From NCBI GenBank assembly GCA_964437945.1, contig CAYTJF010000003.1:1-64000 (forward strand): a stretch of 64,000 bases of DNA, given 5' to 3'. Both the position numbers and the translations under genes were made by a program. The DNA comes from Granulosicoccus sp964437945. GTDB taxonomy: Bacteria; Pseudomonadota; Gammaproteobacteria; Granulosicoccales; Granulosicoccaceae. Shown here in pieces: positions 46,176 to 56,600 of this stretch. Positions within the stretch are counted from its first letter, which is position 1. Each line of letters opens with the position of its first letter. The notes under the pieces were generated by a model. The model saw only the letters and a list, made by a program, of their open reading frames with translations. It had not been told where the DNA came from and did not search any database.

Positions 46176-46360
46176 GAGGTTTCCAAAGTTTTCGCAATCC
46201 AGATTTAGACGATGACTATGACACACGACTGTGTCAAAGCCGATGACCAAAATTTGCTAAGTAATAGATCCATATAATCTATTGAGTTTTAAAGTTACTA
46301 ACCAATAAAAACGCCAACAAAATTACGCATTACAAACTCATGCACTGTCGGTGATGTTCA

Positions 46361-46415
46361 AAAAAACAAAACCGCGTTTTTGACATCCCTTACTGACAAC
46401 AGAGACTAAACGCGG
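46361..46415 (-). terminator. terminator after acpP
   Basis: On the minus strand the stem CCGCGTTT / AAACGCGG closes a loop of about 28 bases and is followed by TTTTGTTTTTT. This should partly end the abundant acpP message before fabF. Confidence 0.65.
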
Positions 46416-46485
46416 CTTTGCTTCTTTTAAAGCCTTTACTTGGTGCTCTATCTATATGAACACCATAATTTAATCATAAGTCCGT

Positions 46486-46722
46486 TTAACCTATGTGGGC
46501 GTTAACGTAGTCAACAGCCTGTTGCACCGTGGTAATTTTCTCTGCTTCATCGTCAGGGATTTCACACTCAAATTCTTCTTCCAAAGCCATGACCAGTTCA
46601 ACTGTATCAAGGGAATCGGCGCCCAGGTCTTCAACAAATGAAGCCTTTGTCGTAACTTCCTCTTCCTTTACACCCAACTGCTCAACGACTATTTTTTTGA
46701 CGCGCTCGTCGATACTGCTCAT
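46486..46722 (-). CDS. acpP: acyl carrier protein
   Basis: The carrier of fatty acyl chains, 78 residues and very acidic. The phosphopantetheine site is Ser37 in LGADSLDTVEL. The ATG at 46722 has GGAGG 11 bases upstream; the frame extends to a TTG at 46740 inside that SD and is not the start. Its usual upstream neighbour fabG is separated here by a lipoprotein gene and a 426-base gap. Confidence 0.97.
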   Translation of the reverse strand: MSSIDERVKKIVVEQLGVKEEEVTTKASFVEDLGADSLDTVELVMALEEEFECEIPDDEAEKITTVQQAVDYVNAHIG

Positions 46723-46763
46723 CTCGGAATTAACCTCCAAAAAATTGGCGACGAGCTTATCAA

Positions 46764-46786
46764 CTGACGTGTTAGTGACGTGTTAG
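46764..46786. repeat. 11-bp tandem duplication upstream of acpP
   Basis: TGACGTGTTAG occurs twice in direct succession within the acpP leader. Confidence 0.7.
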
Positions 46787-46837
46787 TGTTGATGGTGAGC
46801 AACGTAGCCGTTTTACCCTGACGCACACAGCGCCGCT

Positions 46838-46843
46838 ATTGTA
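46838..46843 (-). promoter_or_regulatory. candidate acpP -10 box
   Basis: The minus strand reads TACAAT within TTATACAAT, about 115 bases before the acpP start. The -35 is poor. A separate promoter is expected because a lipoprotein gene intervenes after fabG. Confidence 0.3.
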
Positions 46844-47148
46844 TAACTCGTAAAAAACTTTTAAATAACTTTGACCCTGTGTGACCGCACATTGTGGCCG
46901 ACCAGATCAGATGCAGATTTTACCCTGCATTTGCCTAAATTATGGCGTTAATTACGGTTTTCAATGCAGATTAACCGCTGAAATTGGCTTGACAAATGGG
47001 CTCATATCCGGTTTTTTTACCGATACGATAATAATTGACCTAGTGTGGTGCAACAGGCACCTACTTCATTCACAGTTGGACACAACTGCGAAAATGCGAA
47101 CTGCTTCGCAAATACGTTGGCATCGCAATTTGTACAAGCTTTAGTCAA
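46844..47148. other. intergenic stretch in the fab cluster with a lone element end
   Basis: No gene is seen. At 47040-47059 it contains CTAGTGTGGTGCAACAGGCA, which matches the end of the inverted-repeat element at 29403 with two differences. Confidence 0.5.
47040..47059. repeat. possible solitary end of the 29.4-kb inverted-repeat element
   Basis: Twenty bases match the left end of the 212-bp element except at two positions. No second arm is visible nearby. Confidence 0.45.
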
Positions 47149-47832
47149 TTACCGTCGTGTGAATGCGAAATTTTCCATCAGAGCAGTTGGTTGGGAACCA
47201 TTAAAATCCAGGCCAGAATACAGTGTGTCATCAATTAGGAGCCAAACAGCCAATCCACTGCCCCGACTGTCAGCAACTGCTTCTCCAAACCCGTCTTCCG
47301 AGGTAGAAATGATCTCAACATTGATTGCATTACCAACAACGCTTCCATTCAGCGTTACCGCAGTAGCGGTATCCAAAATCTCGAACTGATACAAATAGAC
47401 AACTGTGCCCAACATGCTGGAACACATCGTATCGTCGGCCGCATACAATTCAATTGACTCTTGCCAGGTATTCTCATTAACGACATACGAATGCACGACA
47501 TTACCGAGTTCACCATTCGCATCGTTTTCTGGAATACATGGCGTAATCCAGTCGCCATAAATATCAGTTGGGTCGTTATCCGGGGTTAGTGCAACCGCAG
47601 TACCTGCATCTGAGTTTCCATCTGCTACTTCTGTGTCTACAGATCCGACGTCTGCAGCTTCTGTGTCGACAATTCCATCGTCTCCGGCCACATTATCTCC
47701 AGCACCATTGTCTCCGGCCCCATCATCTGAGCTGTCACACGCGACAAGCATTACAGATGCAAACAATAAGGTAAGTGCGCATACCGGTTTACTGAACGAG
47801 TACGTGTGTTTAGTTGAATTAGTCATGTACAT
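47149..47832 (-). CDS. lipoprotein of unknown function inserted in the fab cluster
   Basis: A 227-residue protein with a signal peptide and lipobox LVAC (Cys near residue 32). A linker rich in Gly, Asp and Ala follows (GAGDNGAGDNVAGDDG), then a globular part of about 145 residues with two pairs of cysteines that is not recognised. Asp after the lipid Cys would favour inner-membrane retention in E. coli. It lies between fabG and acpP, where relatives have no gene. Confidence 0.65.
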   Translation of the reverse strand: MYMTNSTKHTYSFSKPVCALTLLFASVMLVACDSSDDGAGDNGAGDNVAGDDGIVDTEAADVGSVDTEVADGNSDAGTAVALTPDNDPTDIYGDWITPCIPENDANGELGNVVHSYVVNENTWQESIELYAADDTMCSSMLGTVVYLYQFEILDTATAVTLNGSVVGNAINVEIISTSEDGFGEAVADSRGSGLAVWLLIDDTLYSGLDFNGSQPTALMENFAFTRR

Positions 47833-47893
47833 CGCTGGCCCTCATTGATCAGTGTTCATGAGGTATTCTACGTATGGAAAGACAAGACCGACA

Positions 47894-48652
47894 TTACTGC
47901 ATGAACATACCGCCATTCACACTCAGCGTATGGCCGGTAATGTACCCAGCGCGGTCAGAGGCCAAAAACAAGCACGCCTCGGCTATGTCATCAGGCAAAC
48001 CCAACCGACCAAGTGCAATTTCACTGGTGATTCTGTCCTTTTGTTCATCAGAAAGTGCATCGGTCATATCCGAGGCAATAAATCCTGGGGCGATGGTGTT
48101 AACCGTAACACCACGGCCTCCAAGCTCTCTGGCCAGCGATTTCCCAAACCCAATTAATCCGGCCTTAGCAGCCGCATAATTTGACTGTCCTGCGTTTCCG
48201 GTTTGTCCAACAACCGATGCAATATTAATAATACGCCCGCCACGTGCCTTCACCATAGGCTTAACCGCCAGCTTGCATAATCGAAAAACACTGCTCAAAT
48301 TGGTATCGATAATCGCATCCCAATCATCTTCTTTCATGCGCATAAGAAGATTATCGCGAGTTATTCCAGCGTTGTTGACCAACACAGTCACAGCGCCAAA
48401 TTGTTCGTTGATAGCCGATATCAATTCTTCAGAAGCGCCATCATTGTTTGCATTGAAGACCATGCCTTTACCTTTAACACCAGCAGCATCGAAACGCTCG
48501 CTAATGGCCTGCGCACCGCTATCGCTGGTCGCCGTGCCAACAACAGTTGCATCTTCTGCGCCCAACTTATCGGCAATGGCTTTGCCAATACCCCGGCTTG
48601 CACCGGTGACCAGTACTATCTGGTTCTCCATCATTTTATTCATATTTTTCAC
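47894..48652 (-). CDS. fabG: 3-oxoacyl-ACP reductase
   Basis: It reduces beta-ketoacyl-ACP with NADPH. The 252-residue short-chain dehydrogenase has VTGASRGIGKAIA, VNNAGITRD, the catalytic Ser in IASVVG and YAAAKAG. It begins 6 bases after fabD. The frame starts with GTG at 48652; ATG codons at 48643 and 48634 are equally possible. Confidence 0.96.
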   Translation of the reverse strand: MKNMNKMMENQIVLVTGASRGIGKAIADKLGAEDATVVGTATSDSGAQAISERFDAAGVKGKGMVFNANNDGASEELISAINEQFGAVTVLVNNAGITRDNLLMRMKEDDWDAIIDTNLSSVFRLCKLAVKPMVKARGGRIINIASVVGQTGNAGQSNYAAAKAGLIGFGKSLARELGGRGVTVNTIAPGFIASDMTDALSDEQKDRITSEIALGRLGLPDDIAEACLFLASDRAGYITGHTLSVNGGMFMQ

Positions 48653-48657
48653 TTGCG

Positions 48658-49629
48658 TTATCTCACCTGCATGGACTCAATCACTGTCTGCAATACTGCC
48701 TGCACTTTTTCGGGAGTCTCACAAGACATGTTTGTCAGATTTCGATCGATTCGTTTACCCAGGCCAGACAAAACTTTGCCTGGCCCCGATTCAACAACGG
48801 TGGTCACCTGAAATTGGTCTCTTAGCGTTTGCAAAGTGCGAGTCCATTGAACCGGACTGAACACATGCGCTCGTAACGACGCTAGCAAAGCATCCACATC
48901 TTTTGGCACAGCTGCCTGTGCATTTTGAACAAGTGGTATTGAAGGAGCTCGCCATTGAATGGAGTTGATCGTCTCTGAGAGCTTCAGGCCTGCATCCTTC
49001 ATCAGGGAACTGTGGTTCGGTACGCTGACTGCCAGCATGACAGCTTTGCGTGCACCACGTTCCTTAGCAAGCGCTACCGCTTTTTCCAACGCATCGATGT
49101 GCCCGGAAATGGCCACTTGGCCTGGTGCATTGAAGTTAACCGCCTCTACAATTCGATCACCGCGATCACCACGATCACCCATAGTATCTTTGCACACAGC
49201 AATGACGTCATCATCGTCCATACCAATCAACGCGGCCATACCACCTTCTCCTGGCGGAACAGCCTGCGACATGAGTTGCGCCCGCTGATTAACTAATTTT
49301 AAACCATCTACAAAATCAAGTGCATCGGTGGCAACAAGCGCCGAAAATTCACCAAGACTATGTCCGGCGATGGCCGTTGGAGTTGGTAAACCAGCTTGCG
49401 ACAGGGCTCGCCATACCGCGATACCTCCAATAAACATTAATGGTTGTGTCACGGTTGTGTCGGCAAGTTCGGCATCAGATCCGTTTTGCGCTAAAGCCCA
49501 GTAGTCTTTTCCCAATACATCGGCGGCTTCGACAAACGTTTCACCTACCACCGTGTATGTTTCGCTTAAGGCTTTGAGCATGCCAACACTTTGTGATCCC
49601 TGACCGGGAAACACTACGGCAAAATTCAT
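48658..49629 (-). CDS. fabD: malonyl-CoA:ACP transacylase
   Basis: It loads malonyl units on ACP. The 323-residue protein has FPGQGSQSVGM, the nucleophile in GHSLGEFSAL, the Arg of NQRAQLM and the histidine in VPNHSSLM. A small GDRGDRGDR insertion near residues 150-158, before VEAVNFNAPGQV, comes from a 9-bp repeat and is unusual. fabH and plsX are not upstream; dapB is. Confidence 0.96.
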   Translation of the reverse strand: MNFAVVFPGQGSQSVGMLKALSETYTVVGETFVEAADVLGKDYWALAQNGSDAELADTTVTQPLMFIGGIAVWRALSQAGLPTPTAIAGHSLGEFSALVATDALDFVDGLKLVNQRAQLMSQAVPPGEGGMAALIGMDDDDVIAVCKDTMGDRGDRGDRIVEAVNFNAPGQVAISGHIDALEKAVALAKERGARKAVMLAVSVPNHSSLMKDAGLKLSETINSIQWRAPSIPLVQNAQAAVPKDVDALLASLRAHVFSPVQWTRTLQTLRDQFQVTTVVESGPGKVLSGLGKRIDRNLTNMSCETPEKVQAVLQTVIESMQVR

Positions 49630-49650
49630 CGAATTATCTCCATTGCACTT

Positions 49651-50472
49651 TTATTTATTATCCAAACCTAAAACATGTGTCATGTTATACAAACCAGCTG
49701 GTTGCGAGCTTAACCAATACGCAGCTCGCACCGCACCTCGTGCAAACGTCATCCTATCGGTAGCTTTGTGTGTTATTTCCAATCGCTCGCCATTACCTGC
49801 GAACAGAACGGTATGATCGCCAATGATGTCACCAGCCCGAACAGTCGCAAATCCTATAGTTTGCGGGTTGCGTGCACCAGTAATACCCTCGCGACCATAC
49901 AAAGCACACTGATCAAGGTCTCGGCCGAGAGCATCGGCAGCCGCATGCCCCATCGCCAAGGCTGTCCCTGATGGTGCGTCCACTTTATGGTGATGATGCG
50001 CCTCGCTTATTTCCACATCGTAGTCATCGCCGAGGGCCTTTGCAGCGTCGCTTATCAGCGATAGCGCAACGGTAACACCAACGCTGTAATTGGCCGCAAA
50101 CACGATAGGCAATGACTCAGCAGCGTTTGACAAAGTCTGCAACTGCGCCGCATTAAAGCCCGTCGTACCAATGACCACGCGCTTATCCGTTCCATGAAGT
50201 GTTTGGAGTAATGCGAGTGTAACAGCTGGTGCTGAAAAATCGATTATCGTGTCAAATTTATCAACTACATTGGCAAGTGTATCGACCGTATTAATGTTAG
50301 TAACTTCGCCGCCACTTAGCACACTGGTATCAAGTCCAATACACGCTTGCCCAGGTGCATCAATAGCGGCACTGACGACAACATCAGCACGCTCACCCAC
50401 GGCTGTGAGTAACTGTCGCCCCATCCTGCCGGCAGCGCCATTGATGGCTATTTTTACACGTGTTTCAGACAC
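49651..50472 (-). CDS. dapB: 4-hydroxy-tetrahydrodipicolinate reductase
   Basis: Lysine and diaminopimelate biosynthesis. The 273-residue protein has the NADPH site NGAAGRMGRQLL, GTTGF, the active-site stretch EAHHHHKVDAPSGTALAMG and FARGAVRAAYWL. In Pseudomonas it usually stands with dnaJ and carA; here it lies between ligA and fabD. Confidence 0.96.
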   Translation of the reverse strand: MSETRVKIAINGAAGRMGRQLLTAVGERADVVVSAAIDAPGQACIGLDTSVLSGGEVTNINTVDTLANVVDKFDTIIDFSAPAVTLALLQTLHGTDKRVVIGTTGFNAAQLQTLSNAAESLPIVFAANYSVGVTVALSLISDAAKALGDDYDVEISEAHHHHKVDAPSGTALAMGHAAADALGRDLDQCALYGREGITGARNPQTIGFATVRAGDIIGDHTVLFAGNGERLEITHKATDRMTFARGAVRAAYWLSSQPAGLYNMTHVLGLDNK

Positions 50473-50534
50473 AAATTAATCCTGGTTTTAATCCTGATTA
50501 TTCAAATTTACGCACACCGGATTGTACACAATCG

Positions 50535-52565
50535 CTAAGCATGTTCATCTAGCAAGGCTTGTAGCGCATCTTCATCGAGTACCGGGACACCCAACGATTC
50601 TGCTTTGGTGACTTTTGATCCTGGCGACGCACCAGCATACACAGCCGTGGTTTTTTTGGAAACGCTGCCGCTGACTTTCGCACCGAGTCGCTGTAATTTT
50701 TGTTTGGCCTGATCACGACTCATCGATGAAAGCGTTCCGGTCAAAACGTAGGTGTTACCTTCAAGCACCTGTTTAACATCGGCCCGTTCAAGCACAGGAA
50801 AGTTAACGCCATGCTCAATAAGTGCATCGATCATCTTGCGATTGTTTTTATTGGTAAAGAACGCAACCACACTGGCTGATACCACCGGACCGATGTCTTC
50901 GACGGATTCAAGTGCAGACTCGTCAGCAGACATAATAGCGTCAAGAGAACCAAAGTGATCGGCCAGCGCAGCGGCACCGCCTTCGCCCACATCTCGAATG
51001 CCGAGGCCAAACACAAACCTTGAAAGTGTAGTTTGTTTCGCTTTTTCCAATGACGCCAGCAAGTTGTTGGCTGATTTCTCACCTATTCTGGGTAGGCTCG
51101 TTAACTGTTCAGCATTGAGTTGGTATAAATCATCTATTGAATTAATCAGCCCCGCATCACTAAGTTGCTCAACCAATTTGTCACCTAAACCGTCAATATC
51201 CATCGCGCGACGTGACGCGTAGTGTTTGATTCCCTCTCGGCGCTGCGCAGCGCAACTCAATCCGCCGGTGCAGCGTGCCACGGCATCACCGTCAACGCGT
51301 TCTACTGGTGATTTACAAACTGGACACGTGGTTGGCATTTTAATTTTGCGAGCACCTTTTTTGCGGTGCTCTAAAACCACTCTAGCCACCTCTGGAATAA
51401 CATCGCCAGCGCGCCGAACAATAACGGTGTCTTTATTGCGAATATCCTTGCGCTCAATTTCATCCATGTTGTGTAGAGTGGCATTGCTGACAGTCACACC
51501 ACCAACAAACACAGGCTCCAGCCTGGCTACTGGTGTAAGCGCACCGGTGCGGCCAATCTGAAATTCAATTTTTTCCAATTTGGTTTGCGCTTCCTCTGCC
51601 GGAAACTTTTGTGCAACAGCCCATCGCGGTGTGCGTGATCGGAAACCTAACTCTCGCTGCGCAAGCATATCGTCAACTTTGAACACCACACCATCGATGT
51701 CGTAACCCAACGAAGGCCGACGTTTTAAAATAGATTCATAAAACTGGAAACAAGCTTTTGGTCCCACACATTCCTCGATTTCATCATTGATCGGAAAGCC
51801 CAATTCACCGAGCCATTGCAATGTGTTGTATTGCGAAGCCGGTGCCTCAACACCGTCAATTTCACCCAGGCTATATACGTATATCGACAACCGGCGCTTG
51901 GCTGTTTTACGTGAGTCGAGCTGTCGCAAACTGCCTGCAGCTGCGTTTCGCGGATTAACAAACGGCTTATCCCCAGCTAATAGTAGCGCTTTATTAGCCT
52001 CATCAAACGAAGCTGTGTCCATGAACACTTCACCGCGAACTTCCAGCACGGCAGGCGGTTTTCTAGTACGCAGTTTTAGAGGCACCATTGATATTGTGCG
52101 AATGTTTTCAGTAACATTCTCACCCGTGGTGCCATCACCACGTGTGGCCGCCTGAACCAAAATGCCAGACTCATAACGCAAGCTGATTGCCAGACCATCT
52201 AATTTAGGCTCTGCTAAATAAGTAACCGCGCTACCTTCTTCGGTTTCAAGACGTTCGCGTACGCTACGATCAAAGTCGCTTAACTCTTCAAACGTGAATG
52301 CATTGCCCAATGAAAGCATGGGCACTTTGTGCGTAACTTGTTCAAACCCATCCAGGGGTGGTCCGCCAACTCGATGGGTTGGCGAATCTGGTTTGATCAG
52401 TTGTGGGTGTTGTGCCTCAAGTTGTTCAAGTTGTTTGAACAATGCATCGTATTCGGCATCACTAACCGATGGCGAATCCTGCACGTGATATCGATACAAG
52501 TGCTCGTTGAGTATTTTACTCAGCTCTGCAATTTTTTTGGTAGCCTGGTCCGTCACAATCTGCAA
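50535..52565 (-). CDS. ligA: NAD-dependent DNA ligase
   Basis: It seals nicks in DNA with NAD. The 676-residue protein has the adenylated Lys121 in AEPKLDGLAIS, TRGDGTTGENVTENI, an OB fold, a four-cysteine zinc finger (CPVC ... CTGGLSC), helix-hairpin-helix repeats and a C-terminal BRCT domain. Seventy-two bases downstream of zipA. Confidence 0.97.
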   Translation of the reverse strand: MQIVTDQATKKIAELSKILNEHLYRYHVQDSPSVSDAEYDALFKQLEQLEAQHPQLIKPDSPTHRVGGPPLDGFEQVTHKVPMLSLGNAFTFEELSDFDRSVRERLETEEGSAVTYLAEPKLDGLAISLRYESGILVQAATRGDGTTGENVTENIRTISMVPLKLRTRKPPAVLEVRGEVFMDTASFDEANKALLLAGDKPFVNPRNAAAGSLRQLDSRKTAKRRLSIYVYSLGEIDGVEAPASQYNTLQWLGELGFPINDEIEECVGPKACFQFYESILKRRPSLGYDIDGVVFKVDDMLAQRELGFRSRTPRWAVAQKFPAEEAQTKLEKIEFQIGRTGALTPVARLEPVFVGGVTVSNATLHNMDEIERKDIRNKDTVIVRRAGDVIPEVARVVLEHRKKGARKIKMPTTCPVCKSPVERVDGDAVARCTGGLSCAAQRREGIKHYASRRAMDIDGLGDKLVEQLSDAGLINSIDDLYQLNAEQLTSLPRIGEKSANNLLASLEKAKQTTLSRFVFGLGIRDVGEGGAAALADHFGSLDAIMSADESALESVEDIGPVVSASVVAFFTNKNNRKMIDALIEHGVNFPVLERADVKQVLEGNTYVLTGTLSSMSRDQAKQKLQRLGAKVSGSVSKKTTAVYAGASPGSKVTKAESLGVPVLDEDALQALLDEHA

Positions 52566-52637
52566 CCCATACGCAAAATGTTAGCGGACACGGCGCTAAC
52601 AAATCATTTTTTATAAGAAATGTCTATGAGAAATGCC

Positions 52638-53537
52638 TCAAGAGGGAATGCCGCTTGAATATTTTTGTTTGTGCAGGTATTCGTTAATACCTTCACGCAT
52701 ATGCTGCACCGTTTGCTTACTCAAGGTACTGCGATCGGCGTCAAGCACGGTTGCACCGAGGGCATTGCCTATTTCGTGCGCTTCGCTTAACAACACTTCA
52801 AAAGCCACATCGGCCGCCACTGGTCCTGGCAATTGCAAAATCAATGAAATACCAGGTGTTTGAAAACTATCCATATCGCGAATATCAAAACTGCCAGGTT
52901 TAACCAGCTTGGCAACCGAAAATACGGTTTGGCCTTCGTGCATTGAATGAAAAATATTCATATCGCCAAAGTGATACCCACGTTGCTCAAATTGCTCGAG
53001 TAAGTGAGCTCCATTCATTAATTGGCCTTCTGGCGCAACCACGTGCAATGTAACAATTTTGGTGGCCTGCGCTTGATTAGACGCACTGTCCGATTCAGAT
53101 GAGCTTGAAGAACGTTTTGATGTAAATTTCGAACCTAGCGCACCAAACGTCGACGAAATACCACCGAAACCGCCGGTTGTTTCGGCTTCTGATGATGCTC
53201 GTTTCTTTCTGGCCGGACTTTGACCACCAGGCCGTTCCATGAGATCGTCTATCTCGTCGAATTCACCTGAAGTAACACCAGAAGCGCCACCGGACACCCC
53301 GCCAGAAGCGCCCCCAGAATCACCAAAGTCATCAAGTGGATCTGAAAATGCGTCTTCAGAGAGCAAAGGGTCGACCGGAGCCTGACCTTTTGATGCACTA
53401 CGGCCCGAATCGCGACCAGAATTGCGGTTTAAGGTTTCCCCTTTGCGGCGAGCCGCTTTTGGTTGTCGGCCAGACAGATACAACAGCACAAGTATGGCGA
53501 CACCTGCGAAGATTAATATCCAACGAAGATTTTCCAT
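52638..53537 (-). CDS. zipA: cell division protein ZipA
   Basis: It tethers FtsZ to the membrane. The 299-residue protein has a membrane helix at residues about 5-22 facing outwards N-terminally, a charged and flexible linker, and the FtsZ-binding domain from about 160 (TLHVVAPEGQLMNGAHLLEQ, GDMNIFHSMHEG, FDIRDMDSFQTPGISLILQL). The linker holds a Gly-Ala-Ser repeat. smc-zipA-ligA order is conserved in gammaproteobacteria. Confidence 0.94.
   Translation of the reverse strand: MENLRWILIFAGVAILVLLYLSGRQPKAARRKGETLNRNSGRDSGRSASKGQAPVDPLLSEDAFSDPLDDFGDSGGASGGVSGGASGVTSGEFDEIDDLMERPGGQSPARKKRASSEAETTGGFGGISSTFGALGSKFTSKRSSSSSESDSASNQAQATKIVTLHVVAPEGQLMNGAHLLEQFEQRGYHFGDMNIFHSMHEGQTVFSVAKLVKPGSFDIRDMDSFQTPGISLILQLPGPVAADVAFEVLLSEAHEIGNALGATVLDADRSTLSKQTVQHMREGINEYLHKQKYSSGIPS
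53270..53326. repeat. Gly/Ser/Ala-coding repeat in zipA
   Basis: Degenerate 12-15-bp units encode GGASGGVSGGASGVTSG in the linker of ZipA. Confidence 0.65.
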
Positions 53538-53640
53538 TTATTGTTTACCCATGGTTGTGTTAAGGGTTGCGTTAGGGGTTGTTTTCAGGGCTGTAATACG
53601 GTTTCTTATTGGTACCGAGTAAGCGCTGTCGCCTACGAAC

Positions 53641-56600
53641 TTACGCACTGGCAAGCTCTGCCGCTTCCTGCACATCTACGGTCACGAGACGCGACACGCC
53701 CGGTTCGTTCATTGTTACGCCCATCAGTTGATGCGCCATCTCCATGGTAATTTTATTGTGCGTTATGAATATGAATTGTACACGCTCCGACATTTCTTTG
53801 ACTAGCTCGCAGAATCGGCCCACATTGGCGTCATCCAATGGCGCATCGACCTCATCCAGCATACAAAAAGGCGATGGATTCAGTTCAAAAAACGCAAACA
53901 CCAATGCCACTGCGGTCAATGCTTTCTCACCACCTGATAATAGCTGAATATTATTAACCCGTTTGCCCGGTGGTTGCGCGATCACCACAACACCGGTGTT
54001 CAATAAATCATCACCTGTCATCTGCAAGGAGGCCTTACCTCCACCAAACAAGCGTGGGAAAAATTCTTCAACTTTGCTATTGACCGAATCAAAGGTTTCC
54101 TTGAAGCGAGTTCGTGTTTCACGATCGATTTTGGCAATGGCAGCCTCAAGCGTTGCAAGTGCATCGGTTACATCGGCGTATTGCGAATCCAGATATTCTT
54201 TACGACTACTCTGCTCAGCCAACTCGTCAATGGCCGCCAGATTGATCGGACCCAAGCGCGAAATACGTTTCTCAAGCTTTTCCAGATCATCTTCCCAAGC
54301 TTCTACTGTGGCACCTTCTGGCATGTTGGCATTTAACACTTCTACGTCATATGCATTTTCTGTCAGTTGCTCTTCAATGGTCTTGAGTCGTACCAGCACT
54401 TCCTGGCTGGCGATCTGTTCTTTTTGCAGCACTTCACGCTTTGTTTGAGCTTCACTGTCGTGGGTCAATCTCGATTGTTCGTGTTCTCGTAAACGCAGCT
54501 CGACGTTATCGAGTTGAGAACGAGATTGAGTCAATGCTGTTTCAGCAGTCAGGCGTGCACCCAGATTGTCTTTAAGACTGGCCTCAAGATTATTGAGCGG
54601 GTCTTCATCCTCACTGGCAAGCAATTCGTTCAGCATGCTTTGCCGCGAGCTTAACTGTTCGATACGGGTGGTCATACGTTCAAGATTTTGCTTCGTGGCT
54701 TCACGAGAGCTTCTCATTGATTCAACACGAATGGCTAATTCCTGCCCTGCATCCCTATCGGTGTCAGCCCGCGTTCGAGCTTCTTGTAAAGCTGCCTGCA
54801 AACTTTGTTGCTCAGCCTGAAGCTTATCGTTCTCAACGTCCATATTTTCAAGCTGAAGCAACGCTTCGTTGCGTTTTTCCTTTGCCTGCTTCAGACGATC
54901 AGTATCTTGTTCAGACATGGCCCTGACTTCTGCCAACTCTTCATCAAGCTGAGACATGCGCGACGACTGTTGGTCATGCCGTTGCCGATGCGACAACACG
55001 ACAGACTTGACATCGGACAGACCACGCACAGCGTCGTTAAAACTGTGTTGCAGTGTTTCCCGGCGCGTTTCGTGTTCTGCCAATTGATTGGTCAGTGTGC
55101 CAACGCGCTCTTCGAGAGATTCAATATTCGATTCAAGCTCGGTAAGATTAGCCCGTAGTTCGCTGATTTCTGATTCCCGAAGCAGCACACTATCCTGAGA
55201 ATCTGCACGCGCTACACACAACCAGGCACAGCCAAGCCACAGCCCATCTTTTGTTATCACCGATTCACCGTCTGCCAATGTTTCACGTGCTTGCATTGCC
55301 TGAGCCAGTGTATCCGCGGTACGTACGCCTACCATCAGTTCATGCAGTGCAACATCACCACTGACCTTGCTGCGTAGTTCATTGGCCGCTGGCGGCGTAC
55401 TGTCAGCCTGTCCATTCAATAGCGTTAGTTGCGCAGCCGGTACATCCTGCAGACAGCGATCAATGGCATCAGTACCTTCGACAACGATAGCTTCAAGGTG
55501 TGAACCTAACACCAATTCCACCGCTTTTTCCCAGCCAGGTTCAGTGGTTATAGTCTGCGCAAGTTTTGGTCGCCCATCCAATTCATTCATATGCAACCAG
55601 GTATCTGCAGCACTGCTGTCAGGCTCCAATGCGGCCTGCTGTAATGCTTCGAGTGAGGCCAGGCGACCCAGCATGGTCTGCGCATTCGCTCTTGTCTCGT
55701 TCAATGTCACTGTTTCGCGCCGAATATTCTCACGCAATACTTGTTGTTTCTCGTGGCTTTGCTCAAGGTTTTTTTGCAGCCGTTGCTCCTCTGCTGCAGC
55801 TGCAACTTCTTCTACCAAAGATACCTCTATGAGTTGAGCAACTGCACCTATATCAAATGACGTTTGTTCGCTGGTCAGTTTCTCCTGACGGCTTTTTGCA
55901 TTGCCAATACTGCGTTCATATTGCTCAATATTGTTTCGTTCTACTGATGCACTGCGCGTTGCATCGGCATGGCGTTGTTTGAATGCATCCTGTTGTGTTC
56001 GCCATTCTGATAATTCAGTTTCAGCACGAGTCAACATTTCTGCAGATATTCGTTGTGTGTCTTTTAGCTGATCAATTGCCGGTTGGTCGGTAGACAAAGC
56101 ATCGTCTATTTCCTGAATGCGCTTCGAATCATCTTCGACATGCTTTTTTGCCTCTTCCAGTGACCGGTCTACTTCTGCCAGCTCTTGCGATTGTTGACGT
56201 CGAGATTCACGCGTATGTTCAATCGTTTGTTCAATACGCGATACTTCAGAACCAATTCGATAAAAATTGGCTTGCGTTTGATTGAACGAATCGGTGGCCT
56301 CAGTTTGTTGTACACGAGCTTGCTCGATGGACGTTTCCGTGGCACGCAGTTCAGACACAACGGCTTCGAGTTCTTTTTCACATTCGGCAATCCTTGCCGC
56401 CTGATTGTCGCGTGAATCCATATAATGCCGACGACGCAAAGCCAACAATTCACCACGCTTCTCGCGCTGCTCTGTTTTGAGTGTTTGAAAGCGCTCAGCT
56501 GTACTGGCTTGACGTTGCAAGTGAGCCAGTTGCTTGTCTACTTCCTCGCGCAGATCGTCAAGTCGATCAAGATTGTCGCGCGTGTGCCGAATACGATTTT

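Noticed and set aside
46176..46250. Extra 25 residues on FabF
   Set aside because: The family start and SD support GTG at 46175.
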